Shown: one piece after another, positions 1 to 10,845 of the stretch
How the letters are laid out: each line of letters begins with the position of its first letter
Position numbering within the stretch: the stretch's first letter is position 1
Assembly: GCA_025403435.1 (NCBI GenBank)
Contig: CM046333.1
Coordinates: 30,159,453-30,223,452, forward strand
Direction: 5' to 3'
DNA: 64,000 nucleotides
Source of the DNA: Artocarpus heterophyllus
Taxonomy: Eukaryota > Streptophyta > Magnoliopsida > Rosales > Moraceae
The notes under the pieces: generated by a model
Told to the model about the DNA's origin: nothing
What the model saw: the letters and a program-made list of their open reading frames with translations, nothing else
Databases searched by the model: none
Translations under genes and position numbers: made by a program

Positions 1-571
1 ATTCCCGATGCAAGGTTTCAAGCTGGCCCGACATCATCCTTAAAGTATATCCTACCGCTAAGGTCTGGCCAAGCCGATCTCTTCTAAAGGCGATTGCTTC
101 TCAAACCCTAATCACCATGGCAGGCCTTTCCTTTTCGACCTCCTCATCTTTAGCCCTGTCACCTCTGGCTGGCCAATCCTCCTCCTTTGATGAATTGATG
201 GCCACTTCTCTCATTATAAGAGCTGAAGTCTCGGCACCCTAACCAGAGGTGCTTGGCACATAAGTAGCTGCCACCAAGCTGGCATATTCTCAGGTAAAAG
301 CCCAAGACATGCCTACGACGACTGCCCCAATGTGTGGGTCCTCACCCCTACACAATCTGATCAGGTGCCTCCTTTCAATCATGTTAAGGAATTCTTGCTC
401 TAGGACCATCCCCCCTCCAAGGCTAAGGATCTTGGCCAATCAGGCCGCCTTATCCTGGTCGAGCTAAGTTTCTTCAACATCTACTTCTTCAGTTCTAGAA
501 CGGTTGGTCTCTGTACTATCATCCGACTTGAAGACAATTAAGCCATTTTGGGAATCATTTAAATTGCTCAT
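1..571 (-). pseudogene. Decayed gag-like reading frame of a Tat-type gypsy element
   Basis: Read on the minus strand from an ATG at 571-569, one frame can be followed to the window edge (about 190 codons) and is interrupted by only a few stops (after EVDVEET, then TGA, TGA, TAG). Residues such as SDDSTETNRSRTEEVDVEE and the acidic stretch KDEEVEKE are visible. There is no zinc knuckle or protease in the part present. A TATA-bearing LTR-like region lies directly upstream (572-1373), which is why I read it as the start of gag in a minus-strand LTR element. The rest of the element is outside the window. The clade name is inferred from layout and is uncertain. Confidence 0.4.
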
Positions 572-1373
572 GGTTGAGTTTCTATTCGGGAATTACCTAC
601 TCGGCCATAAAGTTGTTAAGGTTTAAAAATAAAAGTCCTTAGATTACAGTCTACTGCTCGGCAGCTAAAACTTAGAAGTTTAGAAATTTAGTAGCGTAAA
701 CACTCTAGAACAATAAGGAATCAACTCTTATTTATAGCCAAAACTCGAGCACAGAACTTAAAGAGATGCAATGATTATGTCCATGAGGCAAACAACCAAT
801 CGCGTGTTGGCATGTGTCCTATCGAGTTTGACCACATGTCTCTCCAACTTCCATCGCCCCGGGACAAAGCCTGAAGACCAACCAAAGTCGGCCACACCCT
901 CTCGGCATAGTCCACCCGACCGAACACCGACCAGGTGCATTAGAGGGCTACTATTAGGAGTGTGCTTGGTACTAACAGGGCCTGCAACCAAGCAACAACT
1001 CACCTTAAAAAGTTGGAGATGGATCCTACGGTGGAGGTCACGTCACTTGTCATATACTTCTTGACAGATCTTGATGTGACACACAGGTCATGGGTCAAAG
1101 CCACCTAACACCCGATTCAATTGGTAGCTCATAAATAAAGCGCATTTACTGCAGCTCAAGGTAATGTGCTCTTTCCCAACTAACTCTATTCTCATACTCT
1201 GCTAAACAGGTATCTAACATAAGGGTTAGAGAGCTTTTGGCTGGCACCACACCAGTGCACCCTTACCTGTGAAGTGTCCCTCTTCTTGTTGCAGGTTCAC
1301 CCAGACAGGCCGAGATGAGCAGGAAAGAGCTATCTGGGCATCGTGCAAAGCCGCACGTGGTGTTGACAAATAG
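572..1373 (-). repeat. 5' LTR (main part) of the minus-strand Tat-like element
   Basis: This non-coding stretch sits upstream of the decayed gag. A minus-strand TATA box (TATAAATA) lies at 729-736. The stretch stops exactly at the insertion site of copia 1. With copia 1 removed, the sequence continues for 28 more bases (10531-10558) and ends in cctcaaca, which on the minus strand is a TG start (TGTTGAGG). The exact inner LTR border and the primer binding site were not identified. Confidence 0.4.
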
Positions 1374-2804
1374 TGTTAGACATGTATGCTCTAAGGAGTA
1401 AAAATGTAATACGTTTTTGGAGACATTTTTATCAATAAAGAATTTATTCATTTATATATACCAAATATTGTCCTCTTTACGTTCATATTTGTTGAATGTA
1501 TGATAAGCAAATAGTAGTCTGAGACTGTCAGTCTAAACCTTAAGAATTGGGCATATGATGGGATGATTATGCGGTAGACATGATTCTTAAGGTGATGGTC
1601 TAAAACATATGATCCGCAATCGAGGGAATAAAGTTGGGCGCTTTATTCATGTAAAGATTGTTATGTTGTCTATATCCCTTTTGGGAGATAGTTTGTCTTG
1701 GCCATCGGAGTTGGACTCCATGAATAGAAACATTGGCACGTTGTCATAGGTGACGATGTGTTGGATCGGGACATAAAGTGAATTGATTTGGATTAATAAT
1801 TCTGTCTTGGCAAATCGATTCACTTTAGACAATCATTTGTATTGTATCTTAATCCTGAGATGAATAATGGGCCCGTTGTCTCGACTTGTGTCTTTTGATG
1901 TACCAATGGGTGACTCCCACATCTCTATAGTGGCATGCATGCCGGTACGTTGGACGCATGACTCTTGATAGCGTAGACTTGTTATTCATAGATATGGAAT
2001 CCATAGCTCCTCTTTAGGAGTAATGATATCCTCTTATATGCGTTGTCCTGTAATTGAAAAACTGGAGCGCTCAACCATTTGGATGCATAGGTGTAACCGA
2101 ATGGTATACTGTCTTTGGATGGTAAGTTTTCTAATGGTGAGACAATGGAACGTAAGATAAAAATAATCGGGAAGGTAAGACAGAACTTGTCCTTAAGCCG
2201 ATTATGTATGATCATATGGGGATGCGATACACTATGATATGTCATGGAGACTAGGCTACATAAGCTTTGTAATTCTATAAAGTTTGAGAGTGTAGCTCCA
2301 AGCTTTTAGTGGAGTAGCGTTGGAGTTGATAATTGTGAAATGTATATCTGGGATATTGGGTTTCATAATTATCATGAGCTTGAACTTTATAGGTCCATTT
2401 TGGTCCCCTTTGTTAGCTCACAAAATCCTGTAACGACACAGCGTGCTTTTCCAATAATTGGTGACTTATTTCGGATTTATCAGATTGGTTTAAAATTTAT
2501 AAGAATCAAATAATTCATGTCTGTTTATCGGTTGAATTAATTATGTAAGAAAATTAGTTCAAGATGAACTTGTTGAATTATTGCGTTCGGGTAATTCTTG
2601 TCTGTTTATCGGTTGTTTTAATTTTGGACAATTAGAACAAGATAAACTTGTAGAATTATTGTGAATTTATTTATTTTCTTAGAGATTATCTTGATAAAGT
2701 TTGTTTTGATCAGATATCTTTTCTATTGGGCTATTTGAATCAAAACTGAGACTTTATCCTTTAGAATCTCGGGTGGAAAATAAAAGATTCGTGGAGATTT
2801 TTTC

Positions 2805-2869
2805 TCGGCAGTTCGGCCTACCGAATGACGTGTTCGGCCTGCCGAACTGGCCTGTTCGGCCTGCCTAAC
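2805..2869 (+). repeat. GC-rich near-palindrome cluster in LTR U3
   Basis: There are three copies of a TTCGGCCTGCCGA-like motif in 65 bases, about 120 bases upstream of the TATA box. The motif is a near-palindrome (TCGGC..GCCGA) and stands out from the AT-rich surroundings. Sister clusters are at 9927-10016, 31772-31822, 39308-39356, 51010-51088 and 59069-59140. Confidence 0.8.
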
Positions 2870-2976
2870 AACGCACATAAGATTACGCGTTTTCACGCGT
2901 ATCTTATCAGATATTGATCCGAACTTGATTCTGTTTCGATTTTTTGAGACCTAATCTGATATGGACTGACCCTAGG

Positions 2977-2993
2977 ACCAATAGGTATAAAAA
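2977..2993 (+). promoter_or_regulatory. CCAAT/TATA core promoter in copia 1 LTR
   Basis: A CCAAT at about 2978 is followed closely by TATAAAAA at 2986-2993, about 1.6 kb into the LTR. The same arrangement recurs in the sister LTRs: TATAAAAT at 31935, TATAAATA at 39470, 51198 and 28639, and TATAAAAA at 59251. This supports a real U3/R promoter. Confidence 0.7.
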
Positions 2994-3389
2994 GGGAGTG
3001 AGTCTAATGATTTACTCAGAGATCAATTTGAGAGATTAAGAGTGATATTCTTCTAGTGAGCATCTGAAAACTCCCTGAGAGCTTTTGTTCACAAATCACG
3101 AACACTAGCTTTGGGTTATCTCTATTGGTTGGAAGGAGAGTCACCGGTGGAAGAGCTGTACGTGTGAGCCCACACTCACTCCGGTTGTGGATAGAGAATA
3201 GCAAAGAAGACCAGTTGGTTGAGGCTCTTCTGGAACGTTACTTCTCTACACAGGTCGCGGAGGTTCTTCGGCACACTGAGGTTAGTAAGATCTGTTTAAT
3301 TTATACATATAACATGTCAAACTTGTGTTTTGGAAAATACTCTGATGAAAAATTTTAAAAATTCCGCTGCGCACTTTGTTTCCGACAAT

Positions 3390-3400
3390 TGGTATCAGAG
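3390..3400 (+). other. Primer binding site (initiator Met tRNA)
   Basis: TGGTATCAGAG lies two bases after the end of the 5' LTR. It is the usual plant copia primer site complementary to the 3' end of initiator Met tRNA. The sister element has TGGTATCAGAGC at 32339-32350. Confidence 0.9.
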
Positions 3401-5032
3401 ACGAGGTTTTACATAAATTTGCAAGTTTGTGATCATGTTATATGCATAAATTTTGTGATCTTAATCTCTCCAATGCTTGAATTAAATTTTATAGAGAGAT
3501 GGCACTCTAGGTTTCTATATAATATATATGTTGTCATGGATTATGTAGTGAATGTTTATTAATTAATTATGGTTGATTAAATTGTTGTTTAATTATTTAT
3601 TAATTAATTAATACCGGTTATAGTTCCTTAGAGGTTAGAATGTGTCTCTAGGTTTTTCATGTAATTAGATGGCGGACTATCATCTCCGTCTAGGAATTGT
3701 TATTTAATTTTTAATTTGTAAGAATTTTGTAATTAAATAATTATTCGGAGAAGACGGAACGAGAAGTTGGATCTTAAAGATTCATGATGGCGCCTCCAGG
3801 TATTTCCTGAGTCTCTAATTTTATGTTTTTGAATTGTTGAAAAAAAAATTGATGAATTGCATTAAAATTGTATTTTTTGGATTAAGGTTTCTTCTGCTCG
3901 GTCGGCATGCCGGACCTCACAGTTCCGCAGGCCTTTGGTGCTCTGCCGGCAGGCCGGACGTACGGTCCGGCAAGCCGACAGTGGAGCAGAAATTTTGGTG
4001 CTCTGCCGGCAGGCCGAACCACCATGATCGGCAGACCGATCACCCAAATCGGACTGTCGACCGAGAGGTGCCAAGTGTCCAGAAAAGGTGCAATTTTTCC
4101 AATGCAGTTTTAATTTTATTTTTGAGATGATTCTGAGAAACACTTAATTTGGATTTGACCGGAAATATGAAGTGTTCGATTCATACGGGATTGAAGACTT
4201 GAAGATGGATATTACATGAAGAAGGATATAGCTTGAGGATTCAAGGATGAAGAATCGATAAATGTCTCGATTATTCTCTTGTAATCTTAGTTTTTCTATT
4301 CTCTAGAATGGAACCATAATATTACAGTTATTATTATTATTATGCTTGTAGCTTTGCTTGATTGCTTTGCTTGTCTGCATTATAATATGATTTACCATGT
4401 ATATTGATAACATGTCATATAGAATAGGGAGTGCCGTTCATATTAAAATTGTTCATGCATAATTTTAAAATAAAACCTTGACTTCAAAAGATTGAGTGGG
4501 AGAAGGTTTTCGAAGAGAGAACCTAAGGCCTCCATCGTTGGCCCATATGAAGAACATGGTGGTCCTGACCCCTAGGAAGGGATTTCTATCATGTACCAGA
4601 TTGGATCTCTGAAAGGATAAGGTATTTTAGTATGGTTTATGGTTGCACACCCCTAGGTGGTGATTATAAATCATGGATAAAATATTAAAACGGTGGTTAT
4701 ACACTCATGTTAATTTTATTATTAACCTCCCCTAGGAGCTCTGTTAATAAAATTAATGGCCAAAGAAACGATTATTAATATATGCTGGATCATACGGGTC
4801 CTGGATGGCATATATTAATCAGGAAGGGATCCGTGTTCCTAATTGAATTTGGCATGACTCCCCTAGGAGCTTGTTGAATTCTGAGTTGGGAATTATCGTT
4901 GTAAGGTTGTGATATTTTCAAGGTTTTGACACATAAACACATTTGTATGATTTTACATGATTGTGTTATCTTACTAAATTATTATATATGTTTGCTTATG
5001 TTTGGTATATGATTCTTTATTGTAGATTGAAA
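3401..5032 (+). other. Untranslated leader of copia 1
   Basis: About 1.6 kb separate the primer site from the gag ATG, with no supported gene. At 3896-4065 there is a second GC-rich cluster of the same near-palindromic family seen in the LTR (forms such as ctgccggcaggcc). The leader of copia 3 (32351-33913) is collinear, including its own cluster at 32810-32950. Confidence 0.75.
3896..4065 (+). repeat. GC-rich near-palindrome cluster in copia 1 leader
   Basis: Several copies of CGGCAGGCCG/CGGCATGCCG-type motifs occur within 170 bases, including gccggcaggccggacgtacg-like inverted pairs that could fold. They lie in the transcribed leader about 1 kb before gag and are conserved in copia 3 and, degraded, in copia 2 (about 29560-29715). 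Confidence 0.75.
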
Positions 5033-8000
5033 ATGTCTAAAAATGCTTTATCATCGATACTTGACAAAAACCAATTAACCGGTGAGAACTATAACGATTG
5101 GAAACGGAACCTGGACATCGTCCTTTCCTTTGAGAAACTGAAATATGTTCTGACAACTCCTTGTCCTCCCGAGCCTACGGGAGACTCAAGTAATGAGCAA
5201 TTCCAAGCGTATGACCGCTGGAAAGATGCTAATGATCAGGCCCGCTGCTATGTTATGGCTAGCATGAACAACGTGCTGCAGGCTCAACATCAGGATTATG
5301 AGACTGCGAAGCAGATCTTGGATAATCTTAAGGATATGTTTGGAGGCCAGGCCATAACAAAGCAGCAAGGGGTGCTTCGGAAACTCTTAAACTGTAAGTA
5401 AAGACCGGGGACATCTATAAAGGAGCACACAATGTTGGTCATGGGTTACCTCGCTGAGGCTCAAACCAATGGAGCCGACATCGATGCTGAAACTTAGATG
5501 ACTATGGTCTTTGAGACTCTGTCTAAGGAATTTATTCCGTTTAGAGCTACTTTTAATTTGAGCAATAGACGGGATATGACCTTAACAGAACTGATGAAAC
5601 AGTTACAGGAGTTTGAACTGCTGATCACGGAGTCTCCTGCTGGTGGAGGGGCCAATATGGTAGCTGCTTCTGGTTCCAATCCTAACTCTGGGAATGGAAA
5701 GAAGCAACGGGCCAAGAGTGGTAAGTCTTCAATTCCTGCTGCAACCAAGAGCAAGAAGAAGAAGAAGAAGAACCCAAAGAAGCTTAAGTGCTTCTTCTGT
5801 GGAAAGGTCGGGCATATAAAGAAGCATTGTAAGGACTTCCTTTCCAAGGGAGGTAGGTGTGATCTTCTATATTTAGAAACTTGTTTGGTTGAGGAATCCA
5901 GTGACATCTAGGTCATAGATTCCGGTGCAACTAATCATGTTTGTGTTTCTCTGCAGGGATTCAAAGAAACGAGAAGTCTACTTCGTGAAGACTTAACGCT
6001 TCGGATGGGCGATGGATCCTTGGTCTCAGCGGAAGCAGTGGGAGATGTCCATCTTTATTTTGATAATTATAGGAGTTTAATTTTGCGAGATTGTTTTTAT
6101 GTTCCTAAATTTAAAAGGAATTTAATTTCTGTATCTTCTTTATTTAAAGACTCCTACGTGGTATCTTTTAATGAAAAAGTGGTGATTCATAAAAACAAAT
6201 CTTTTATCTGTTATGGATGGATGCAAAATAATCTATATTTTATCAAACCTAAGATGGACCTATTGCTTAATGCTGAGATAAATGATAATGACTCAAAAAG
6301 ACTTAAAACTTCTCACTCTAATAAGACTTATCTTTGGCATTTGCGCCATGGCCATATTAACCTGAATAGGATTCAAAGGTTGGTAAGGGATGGACCTTTA
6401 AGTCACTTAAAGGTGGAATCTATACCTCAATGTGAGTCTTGTTTGGAGGGTAAAATGACCAAAAGACCATACGGGTCTAAGGGCAATAGGGCCGAAGGGG
6501 TTCTAGAACTTGTGCATAGTGATGTTTGCGGACCGATAAACATCCAGGCACGAGGAGAGTATGAGTACTTCATCACTTTTATTGACGATCACTCAAGATA
6601 TGGGTATGTGTACCTAATGCACCACAAAAGCGAAACTTATGATAAGTTCAGGGAGTTTCGGGCTGAAGTGGAAAAGCAATTGGGTAGACCCATAAAGGCA
6701 CTTTGATCTGATCGAGGTGGGGAATACCTTTCTAAAGAGTTCATGGGACACTTGTTAGAGAATGGGATTTTATCCCATTTGACTGCGCCGGGCACTCCGC
6801 AGCAGAATGGCGTAGCAGAGAGAAGGAATAGGACTTTGTTAACATGATTCGGTCCATGATGAGTTATTCATCATTGCCTTTATCCTTTTGGGGATATGCA
6901 CTACAAACCGCATGTTATCTTTTGAACAATGTGCCTTCAAAATCGGTCCCTAAAACTCCTCACGAGTTGTGGACAAGACGGAAGACATCCTTAAACCATA
7001 TTCGCATATGGGGATGTCCAGCTCATGTCCTGTTTAAGGATCCGAATAAGTTGGAAGCACGTTCAGAAGTTTGCGTGTTTGTAGGATATCCAAAAGGGAC
7101 TAAAGGGGGTTATTTTTATAACCCAAAGGAAAATAAAGTCGTGGTTTCAACTAATGCAACTTTCCTTGAGGAGAGTTACATGAACGACTTTAAACCTCGA
7201 AGCAAAGTGGTGCTTGAGGAGTTGAGGGGTGATCCGTTTACTCCAGAGGTTCTGAATGAAACCATTCCGATCAGTGTAGAAAAACCAAACAAACCTGAAC
7301 AACAACCTCAAGGGCTTCGGCGTAGTGAGAGGATCGGGCGTCAACCTGAAAGGTATATGTTCAATGGGGAAGTCTTTTTGGCTGAACCGGATGAACATGA
7401 TAGGGATCCTTACACTTACACAGAAGCTATGGAGGATGTTGATTCAAGACTCAGGACAGAGGCCATGAACATAGAGATGAAGTCTATGGAGACTAATCGG
7501 GTCTGGGAGCTTGTGGATCTTCCCGAAGGGGTAAAACCTATAGGGTGTAAGTGGATCTACAAGAGGAAAAGAGGAGTGGATGGAAGGTCGAAACCTTTAA
7601 GGCTAGACTGGTAGCTAAGGGTTATACGCAAAAAGAAGGAATCGATTATGAGGAAACCTTTTCGCCTGTAGCCATGCTTAAGTCCATCCGGATTCTCTTG
7701 TCCATAGCTGCCGCTCTCGACTACGAGATTTGGCAGATGGATGTCAAGACGGCTTTTCTAAATGGCTATCTTGATGAGTCCATTTATATGGAACAACCAG
7801 ACGGGTTCAAAGTCGCGGGTCAAGAGGGTAACTTTTGTAAGCTGCTAAAGTCTATTTATGGACTTAAGTAGGCTTCTCGTTCTTGGAACATAAGATTTGA
7901 TCAAGTGATCAAGACTTATGGGTTCTCACAAAATGTGGATGAACCATGTGTTTACAAACACATTAAGAATGAGAAGGTGGTTTTTCTACTACTCTATGTA

Positions 8001-8984
8001 GATGACATTCTACTAATTGGCAGTGACGTTAGGGCATTGTCATCGGTCAAATTATGGTTGACCAAGCAGTTTGACATGAAGGACTTAGGTAAGGCTAATT
8101 TTGTTCTCGGTATCCAGATCTTTCGGGATAGGAAGAACAAAATGATAGCTTTGTCACAGGCCGGCTACATAGATAAAATTCTCAGGAGGTTTGCAATGCA
8201 GGATTCCAAGAAAGGTGGGCAACCATCTAGGTCTGGAATTACTCTTTCTAAGAAAGACTCTCCAAAGTCTTATGAAGAAAGAGAATACATGAAGAAGGTA
8301 CCTTATGCTTCTGCAGTGGGTAGTCTCATGTATGCCATGCTTTGCACTCGACCGGATATTAGCTATGCGGTCGGGATTGTGAGTCGATTTCAGGCGGATC
8401 CAGGACCGAACCATTGGGTTGTGGTAAAGCATATTTTCAAGTACCTGAGAAGGACTCGAGGGTATATGCTTGTGTATTCGGGTGAGGATTTAACTCCTCT
8501 AGGATACACTGATTCGGATTTTCAATCCTGCCTGGATTCTAGGAAATTGACTTCGGGGTTTGTGTTTACTCTAGGTGGCGGTGCCATCAGTTGGAGAAGT
8601 GCGAAGCAAGATTGCACTTCGGATTCAACGATGGAGGCCGAGTATGTGGCGGCTAGTGATGCTTCGAAAGAAGCAGTGTGGCTCCGCAAGTTCCTTGGGG
8701 ATCTTGAGGTAGTTCCTGGTATGGATAAGGCGGTATCACTGTACTGTGATAACAATGCGGCGGTAGCTAATGCTAAGGAACCAAGATTTCACAAGAAGAG
8801 TAAGCATATTGATCGGAAGTATCATGTGATAAAGGACTTCGTTGAGAGCGGGCATGTCACGGTATGCAAGATCGCGTCAGAGGACAATTTAGCTGATCCA
8901 TTCACGAAGACACTTACTGGGAGAGTCTTCGAGAGGCATGTGGAAGCTATGGGGATGCAAAATTTGCAGTATTTACTCACTTAG
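5033..8984 (+). pseudogene. Broken gag-pol of copia 1
   Basis: It encoded the single copia polyprotein. Gag comes first (start MSKNALSSILDKN at ATG 5033), with a CX2CX4HX4C zinc knuckle at about 5789-5830. The protease has the core DSGATNHV, preceded by a Trp-to-stop change at 5909. The integrase has its HHCC region and ELVHSDVCGP. RT has the YVDD motif at 7995-8006. RNase H has TMEAEYVA and KHIDRKYHVIKDFV. In-frame stops lie at 5399, 5495, 5909, 6704 and 7869; frameshifts lie near 6840 and 7590. The final stop is at 8982-8984, 14 bases before the 3' LTR. Several stops correspond to CGA, CAG or TGG codons in copia 3. Confidence 0.93.
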
Positions 8985-8998
8985 TGCAAGTGGGAGAT

Positions 8999-10530
8999 TG
9001 TTAGACATGTATGCTCTAAGGAGTAAAAATGTAATATGTTTTTGGAGACATTTTTATCAATAAAGAATTTATTCATTTATATATACCAAATATTGTCCTC
9101 TTTACGTTCATATTTGTTGAATGTATGATAAGCAAACAGTAGTCTGAGACTGTCAGTCTAAACCTTAAGAATTGGGCATATGATGGGATGATTATGCGGT
9201 AGACACGATTCTTAAGGTGATGGTCTAAAACATATGATCCGCAATCGAGGGAATAAAGTTGGGCGCTTTATTCATGTAAAGATTGTTATGTTGTCTATAT
9301 CCCTTTTGGGAGATGGTTTGTCTTGGCCATCGGAGTTGGACTCCATGAATAGAAACATTGGCACGTTGTCATAGGTGACGATGTGTTGGATCGGGACATA
9401 AAGTGAATTGATTTGGATTAATAATTCTGTCTTGGCAAATCGATTCACTTTAGACAATCATTTGTATTGTATCTTAATCCTGAGATGAATAATGGGCCCG
9501 TTGTCTCGACTTGTGTCTTTTGATGTACCAATGGGTGACTCACAAAATCCCGTAACGACACGGCGTGCTTTTCCAATAACTGGTGACTTATGTCGGATTT
9601 ATCAGATTGGTTTAAAATTTATAAGAATCAAATAATTCATGTCTGTTTATCGGTTGAATTAATTATGTAAGAAAATTAGTTCAAGATGAACTTGTTGAAT
9701 TATTGCGTTCGGGTAATTCTTGTCTGTTTATCGGTTGTTTTAATTTTGGACAATTAGAACAAGATAAACTTGTAGAATTATTGTGAATTGATTTATTTTC
9801 TTAGAGATTATCTTGATAAAGTTTGTTTTGATCAGATATCTTTTCTATTGGGCTATTTGAATCAAAACTGAGACTTTATCCTTTAGAATCTCGGGTGGAA
9901 AATAAAAGATTCGCGGAGATTTTTTCTCGGCAGTTCGGCCTACCGGATGACGTGTTCGGCCTGCCGAACTGGCCAGTTCGGCCTGCCTATCAGACAGTTC
10001 GGCCTGCCTATCAGCGGAGATAAGATTACGCGTTTTCACGCGTATCTTATCAGATATTGATCCGAACTTGATTCTGTTTCGATTTTTTGAGACCTAATCT
10101 GATATGGACTGACCCTAGGACCAATAGGTATAAAAAGGGAGTGAGTCTAATGATTTACTCAGAGATCAATTTGAGAGATTAAGAGTGATACTCTTCTAGT
10201 GAGCATCTGAAAACTCCCTGAGAGCTTTTGTTCACAAATCACGAACACTAGCTTTGGGTTCTCTCTGTTGGTTGGAAGGAGAGTCACCGGTGAGAGAGCT
10301 GTACGTGTGAGCCCACACTCACTCCAGTTGTGGATAGAGAATAGCAAAGAAGACCAGTTGGTTGAGGCTCTTCTGGAACGTTACTTCTTTACACAGGTCG
10401 CGGAGGTTCTTTGGCATACTGAGGTTAGTAAGATCTGTTTAATTTATACATATAACATGTCAAACTTGTGTTTTGGAAAATACTCTGATGAAAAATTTTA
10501 AAAATTTCGCTGTGCACTTTATTTCCAACA
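8999..10530 (+). repeat. 3' LTR of copia 1 with internal deletion
   Basis: The LTR is 1532 bases long because about 503 bases are missing at the junction gggtgactc/acaaaatcc (9539-9541). The two break ends share CTC. It also carries a net gain of 21 bases in the near-palindrome cluster at 9927-10016. It is preceded by the purine tract aagtgggagat. Confidence 0.93.
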
Positions 10531-10558
10531 AATAGCAGTCCAATATTAGACCTCAACA
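10531..10558 (-). repeat. Outer tip of the Tat-like LTR, cut off by copia 1
   Basis: These 28 bases lie between the end of copia 1 and the point where similarity to the Athila-like LTR begins (10559). On the minus strand they begin TGTTGAGG, a plausible LTR start. The first five bases (AATAG) are the copia target duplication. The following ctcat (10559-10563) would be the Tat-like element's own target duplication; its partner is outside the window. Confidence 0.4.
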
Positions 10559-10825
10559 CTCATTAAAATAAAAATAAAAACTTTTTAAACTTGCGATTTT
10601 AATTCTAATTTACATAAATTAATTATTCAACACACAAAAACACTTCTAAAAGTTGCCAAAATATATATTTAAACAATAGAAACATAAAATTAAACATATT
10701 TATAGAAAAACAAACAAAATAATAAAGACCCACAAAAATTGCTTAATTAGAGGATTTAATAACCAATAAAAATGCAAATTAAATAATTTAAAACCTTGTA
10801 AAACATACATTATTACGTGTTATCA
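10559..10825 (-). repeat. Partial 3' LTR of the Athila-like element
   Basis: It aligns over its whole length with the outer end of the right LTR (about 18350-18636). Shared blocks include acataaattaattatt and gacccacaaaaattgctt. The rest of this LTR is missing left of 10559, where the Tat-like LTR begins. Confidence 0.8.
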
Positions 10826-10845
10826 AAAACCCTCAAACTTAGCAT
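10826..10845 (-). other. Polypurine tract of the Athila-like element
   Basis: On the minus strand TGCTAAGTTTGAGGGTTTT immediately precedes the LTR start TGATAACA. This is the expected place for the plus-strand primer. Confidence 0.65.

Larger units (their letters stand above)
1374..3387 (+). repeat. 5' LTR of copia 1
   Basis: The 2014-base LTR runs from TGTTAGACATG to TTCCGACA. It matches 8999-10530 closely: by eye I count four differences, all transitions, in the first about 545 bases. It holds a CCAAT/TATA promoter near 2977-2993 and a cluster of TTCGGCCTGCCGA-type motifs at 2805-2869. This copy keeps about 503 bases (1917-2419) that the 3' LTR has lost. Confidence 0.95.
1374..10530 (+). 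mobile_element. Ty1/copia LTR retrotransposon, near-complete (copia 1)
   Basis: The element begins TGTTAGACATG and ends TTTCCAACA. It is flanked by the perfect five-base duplication AATAG (1369-1373 and 10531-10535). It has two LTRs, an initiator-Met-tRNA primer binding site right after the 5' LTR, a purine tract (aagtgggagat) right before the 3' LTR, and copia domain order gag-protease-integrase-RT-RNase H. Length is 9157 bases. It is inserted in the LTR of a minus-strand gypsy element. The coding region is broken at seven or more places, so it cannot make its own proteins now. Confidence 0.95.

Noticed and set aside
1647..1832. A 61-codon antisense frame found in four copia LTRs (also 9272-9457, 30620-30805, 38153-38338)
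   Set aside because: It begins with TTG and not ATG, and its changes between copies alter amino acids freely. Repetition reflects LTR copying.
3125..3358. A 77-codon sense frame in the U5 side of the copia LTRs (also 10268-10501, 39592-39822)
   Set aside because: Starts at TTG, broken or shifted in other LTRs, and no recognisable domain. Treated as LTR sequence.
5494..5907. A 137-codon antisense frame opposite gag of copia 1
   Set aside because: Shadow of the gag frame. The sense strand has the zinc knuckle and collinear match to copia 3.
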